NCBI GenBank assembly: GCA_947624655.1
Contig: CANQLH010000019.1
Span: 1-40,483 of the forward strand
DNA: 40,483 nucleotides
From: an uncultured Clostridia bacterium
Lineage (GTDB): Bacteria > Bacillota > Clostridia > TANB77 > CAG-508
Direction of reading: 5' to 3'
In this document: in pieces, positions 37,908 through 40,483 of the stretch
Layout: the number at the start of each line of letters is the position of its first letter
Position numbering within the stretch: position 1 is the stretch's first letter
The notes under the pieces: model-generated
Database searches by the model: none
Seen by the model: the letters and a program-made list of their open reading frames with translations, nothing else
What the model was told of the DNA's origin: nothing
Program-made: the position numbers and the translations under genes

Positions 37908-38348
37908 TCATATATTTTTTAAATCTTTATACACGTTTAAATCATATACATTTTGTTTTTCTATATCATTAAGTACATTTTCCACAATAGGATAACTTCT
38001 AAATTCATTGGCTTTCATTTTTTTTAATTCATTGATAGACATCCATTTTTTCTCTAATATCTCATCAGTATCGTATATTTTATTTTCTTCTGTTATATTA
38101 GCTAAAAATTGCATCAATATTACTGTTTTATCTTCTGAGTTGTATGTGTATACTGGCAAAGCTTTTTTTAGTTCTACTATGCATCCTGTTTCTTCAAAAG
38201 TTTCTCTCTTAGCTCCTTCAAATATTGTTTCATTTTTTTCTAAATGTCCTGCTGGAAATGCCCATTTTTTATAGCATTCCTTCTTAGCTTCTTTAACCAT
38301 TAGTATTTTGTTTTCTTTTAATACTACTGTACCAACAATTATTTCCAT
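37908..38348 (-). CDS. NUDIX hydrolase
   Basis: Protein of 146 residues. The NUDIX box is complete (GHLEKN-E, then RETFEETG), and upstream AFPAGH is typical. The start at ATG 38348 follows AAAGGAG by a normal distance, ten bases after the stop of the preceding gene, so the two are probably co-transcribed. Substrate unknown; the neighbourhood does not settle it. Confidence 0.85.
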   Translation of the reverse strand: MEIIVGTVVLKENKILMVKEAKKECYKKWAFPAGHLEKNETIFEGAKRETFEETGCIVELKKALPVYTYNSEDKTVILMQFLANITEENKIYDTDEILEKKWMSINELKKMKANEFRSYPIVENVLNDIEKQNVYDLNVYKDLKNI

Positions 38349-38358
38349 AATTTCTCCT

Positions 38359-39205
38359 TTATCTTTCATTCCCCTCTTGTATGTCATATACACTTTTGCT
38401 TGCAAATCTTTCTCTTCTATTTATTTCAATAGGACAAAGTTCTCCTTCTATAATCATTCCTTGAACTCCAAATGAACTAAGTCCATTTTGCTGTAAGCTT
38501 GTTTTTTTACAATAAATTGGTATCATTATCTCATTTAATAACATTTCTTTAATTGATAATGACATTGATTTATATACCTTTGGAATCTTTCCTTTTATAT
38601 ATTCAGGTTTATATCCTATACTCAGCAAATGTTGTAGTCTTCGCTTTGCAGATTCAAGATAATCTTTATCAGATATTAAGTGGTCTCTATATCTATTCAT
38701 CTTTTCTGGAGTTACAAATAAGACATCATCCCAATTAATTATCCAAGATTCATGATTTTCTTTTCCTTTTGTAATTGCTCCCATATCAAATCCTTTTCCC
38801 AAAAAATCCACATATACTTTTTCTCCTATATCAAAATATACATTAAAAGCTCCATCCGTTTTTACTTTTTCTCTTGCATTTTCCTCAGTATCAACGCATA
38901 AAACTACTCCTTGTGGATTACTTAGCTTCACTCTATCTATGTATTCTTGAACCTCTATCTTATTTACAAAATGTCCTTCTACTCCGCAAAGTTGGTTTTT
39001 CGCCTGTTTTTGCATCTGCTCTACATGTAAATAATTCTGGAAGTTTATCCTCTATCTTCTTAAATTCCTCATAACTATCTAATATAAACAGATTTCTTAC
39101 CTTGCTAATTTGTGGCAACCATTCATGTAATAACACAGTTCCATATGCTTTTCCATATTTTTTTATATATGGTATATCTTTCGGGTTATTCATCTCATAT
39201 AACAT
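38359..39205 (-). CDS. Unrecognised conserved protein, +1 frameshift at CGG
   Basis: With the shift the protein has 281 residues. Visible segments are LHEWLPQISKVRNLFILDSY, CRADAKTGEKPTL-GVEGHFV, FDMGAITKG, SWIINWDDVLFVTPEKMNRYR and GMIIEGELCPIEINRRERFASKSVYD. The last resembles the end of an ATP-grasp fold (E-x-N-R-R), but I do not identify a family. The frame breaks at CGG 38984-38986; the two frames together make one continuous protein without gap or overlap. The start is ATG 39205 behind AGGAAA. The NUDIX gene follows. Confidence 0.7.
38984..38986 (-). other. CGG +1 recoding site in the gene at 38359-39205
   Basis: TTG [C] GGA: Leu then Gly. The family is unrecognised, so this site is supported by pattern rather than by a known motif. 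Confidence 0.72.
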
Positions 39206-39456
39206 CTTTATTTCCTACCTTCATTATTATTAATTGTTTATATTAGCCCCTACAAATTTTATTTGTAATTCTTCTTATCCTAATAAAATATTTTTAATTT
39301 ATCTCTTGATTAATCTTTACTTTTGATAAAATTATATTCCTTATCTTTCGTAAAATCAAGCATATATGTAAATTTTTCAAGCACTATTTTTTGTAACTTT
39401 TATTTTTTTATTTCATAATATGTATTATACAACAAATAAAATAAGGAGGAATTCAA
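39206..39456. other. Gene-free interval upstream of cotJ
   Basis: AT-rich intergenic space between divergent genes. No open frame or clear structured element is seen. The region before 39457 should contain the cotJ promoter, expected to be sigma-E dependent in spore formers; no convincing -35/-10 pair could be fixed by eye. Confidence 0.5.
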
Positions 39457-39807
39457 ATGTGTAATTGTAGACGTAGAAGATGTCATTGTTTATATAATTC
39501 ATGCAATAATGATAATAAAAACATGTATGAAACTTTATGTAATGACATTCCAAATGGTAATAACAATTATAACAATAGTTGTAGCTGTGGTTTTGATGAA
39601 GACGAAGATGTTTTCCCACAAAACCCAATGTTTGCCCAAAGTTATGTGCCATTCCAGACTATGAATGAAACTTATATGCCTTGTTCAGGATTAAAGAAAG
39701 GTACAATTTTCCCTGAACTTGTAAGTGATTATTGTCCTGGTCAATCAATGGCAGAAATAGAATATATAAGGGATACTAATTCTATAGGGGAGGGCTGTAA
39801 CAGATGA
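39457..39807 (+). CDS. cotJA: Spore coat protein CotJA
   Basis: Protein of 116 residues with a Cys/Arg/Asn-rich N-terminus (MCNCRRRRCHCLYNSC) and the CotJA core AQSYVPFQTMNETY, CSGLKKGTIFPELVSDYCPGQ. AAGGAGG precedes the ATG. It is the first gene of cotJABC, made in the mother cell and needed for assembly of the manganese-catalase-like CotJC into the coat. Confidence 0.9.
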   Translation: MCNCRRRRCHCLYNSCNNDNKNMYETLCNDIPNGNNNYNNSCSCGFDEDEDVFPQNPMFAQSYVPFQTMNETYMPCSGLKKGTIFPELVSDYCPGQSMAEIEYIRDTNSIGEGCNR

Positions 39808-40136
39808 ATGAAAATGTACAAAGTTATGATAATTTAGATGATTTAACTCGTGATATAGATACAAGAATGTGCAGATGCAAAGATAATGACTATACACGCG
39901 AAGAATTAATGGAAAAAATCAAATGCTATAATTTTGCAATAATAGAGCTTGCTTTATATTTAGACACTCATCCAAATGATGAAAGAGCTTTATGTTTGCA
40001 TAATAGTTATAGCAAGACTTATAGAGATTTAAAAGACAAATATCAAAAGGTTTATGGTCCACTTTCTATTTACTATCCTTGCAACAAATGGCGTTGGCTT
40101 GAGGAACCTTGGCCTTGGGAAGGAGGTAATTTCTAA
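39804..40136 (+). CDS. cotJB: Spore coat protein CotJB
   Basis: Protein of 110 residues matching the CotJB pattern: LMEKIKCYNFAIIELALYLDTHPNDERAL, then YGPLSIYY and WRWLEEPWPWEG. It overlaps cotJA in an ATGA junction (39804-39807), which suggests translational coupling. Confidence 0.9.
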   Translation: MNENVQSYDNLDDLTRDIDTRMCRCKDNDYTREELMEKIKCYNFAIIELALYLDTHPNDERALCLHNSYSKTYRDLKDKYQKVYGPLSIYYPCNKWRWLEEPWPWEGGNF

Positions 40137-40137
40137 T

Positions 40138-40356
40138 ATGTGGACTTATGATAAGATGTTAGAATTTCCTATAAATATTAAGGAAACAAATACTGAACTT
40201 GCTAAAAATATCATTTCTCAATATGGTGGACCAGATGGAGAGCTTGCCGCTTCTCTTAGATATTTATCTCAAAAATTTGGCATGCCTGACCAAAAATCTA
40301 AAGCTATTTTAAATGATATTGGAACAGAAGAATACGCTCCATTTTGTTGTCAATAG
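40138..40356 (+). pseudogene. cotJC: CotJC (manganese catalase family), interrupted after about 65 residues
   Basis: The start is ATG 40138, with GGAGG just upstream. The first 65 residues are typical CotJC (FPINIKETNTELAKNIISQYGGPDGELAASLRYLSQKFGMPD, AILNDIGTEE). The family continues ELAHLE and runs to about 180-190 residues, but here the sequence departs after GTEE and stops at 40354-40356. The following bases are non-coding and rich in inverted repeats. An inserted element is more likely than simple decay because the rest is intact. The other half could lie beyond the window, as with sporulation genes rebuilt by excision. Confidence 0.8.
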
Positions 40357-40483
40357 TTGATATTTGACAACAATAAACAGACTAAATGATAACATTTTGG
40401 AGCTCATTCGTTAGAACCAAAACCTTATCAAAAAAATTATTTGGAACTATTTTTAGATAAAATCTAATGGCTAGTTCCAAGCC
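40340..40483. mobile_element. Possible end of an element inserted in cotJC
   Basis: After the break come ACGCTCC and GGAGC (about 40337-40404) around a TTGTTGTCAA/TTGACAACAA hairpin (about 40345-40375), then GGAACTA with TAGTTCC (about 40443-40480). No coding region is seen before the window ends. Element type cannot be decided from this edge. Confidence 0.4.

Overview
The window comes from a very AT-rich, endospore-forming, anaerobic Firmicute of the Clostridia type. The evidence is a cotJABC spore-coat operon, pyruvate formate-lyase with its activase, rubredoxin and rubrerythrin, the rpsF-ssb-rpsR operon, an LPXTG surface protein with BspA-like leucine-rich repeats, and almost exclusive use of A/T-ending codons. 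No rRNA, tRNA, CRISPR array or autonomous transposase was seen. Most genes are on the minus strand.

The outstanding feature is a coding rule. Thirteen times, in eleven recognisable or conserved genes, the reading frame breaks by exactly one base. Each break is at a CGG codon standing in the running frame. Skipping the C and reading the next three bases as GGA or GGT (Gly) restores the family sequence every time. The genes are murD2, an amidoligase, pth, pflA, glmU, a dgt-like gene, a yitT-like gene, plsY, der (three sites), a dCMP deaminase and an unknown gene at 38359-39205. About forty other CGG triplets in the same genes are out of frame (AAC GGA, TCG GAA, ACG GAT and so on) and cause no shift. 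In native-looking genes I found no CGG used in frame as arginine. The simplest reading is that in-frame CGG is either an unassigned codon that forces a +1 shift or the start of a four-base codon CGGN decoded as glycine. The one exception is a GC-richer, foreign-looking 82-residue gene at 35647-35895, which has two in-frame CGG codons and a perfect consensus promoter.

Layout: 1-2828 SNF2 helicase (cut by the window edge). 3175-4545 sortase-anchored LRR/Ig-like surface protein, flanked by an imperfect repeat of the murD2 tail. 4731-7459 murL-murD2, an alternative route for D-glutamate insertion in peptidoglycan. 7636-10210 small membrane protein, double-OB ssDNA-binding protein, hypothetical, polysaccharide deacetylase. 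10284-13016 repeat-amidoligase and partner. 13084-14846 RNase G and Pth. 14990-18209 pflB-pflA. 18302-21845 glmU, dgt, scpB. 22050-23175 rpsF-ssb-rpsR. 23307-27467 recN, yitT-like, radical-SAM remnant, rnc. 27709-31869 miscellaneous membrane, PLP-enzyme and zinc-ribbon genes. 31931-35511 gpsA, plsY, der, dCMP deaminase. 35647-36841 foreign gene, rubredoxin, rubrerythrin. 36917-39205 RelA/SpoT-like, NUDIX and unknown genes. 39457-40356 cotJA, cotJB and an interrupted cotJC.

Several intergenic spaces hold large structured elements. Three (17315-17453, 27552-27736, 29193-29415) share a conserved core inside long perfect inverted arms whose sequence differs from copy to copy; two of them also share terminal inverted repeats. 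Other structure includes a pseudoknot-like element before scpB, a hairpin that hides the ribosome binding site of the deacetylase gene, and inverted repeats where cotJC is broken. All comparisons were made by eye; frames at every shift site were checked by coordinate arithmetic.
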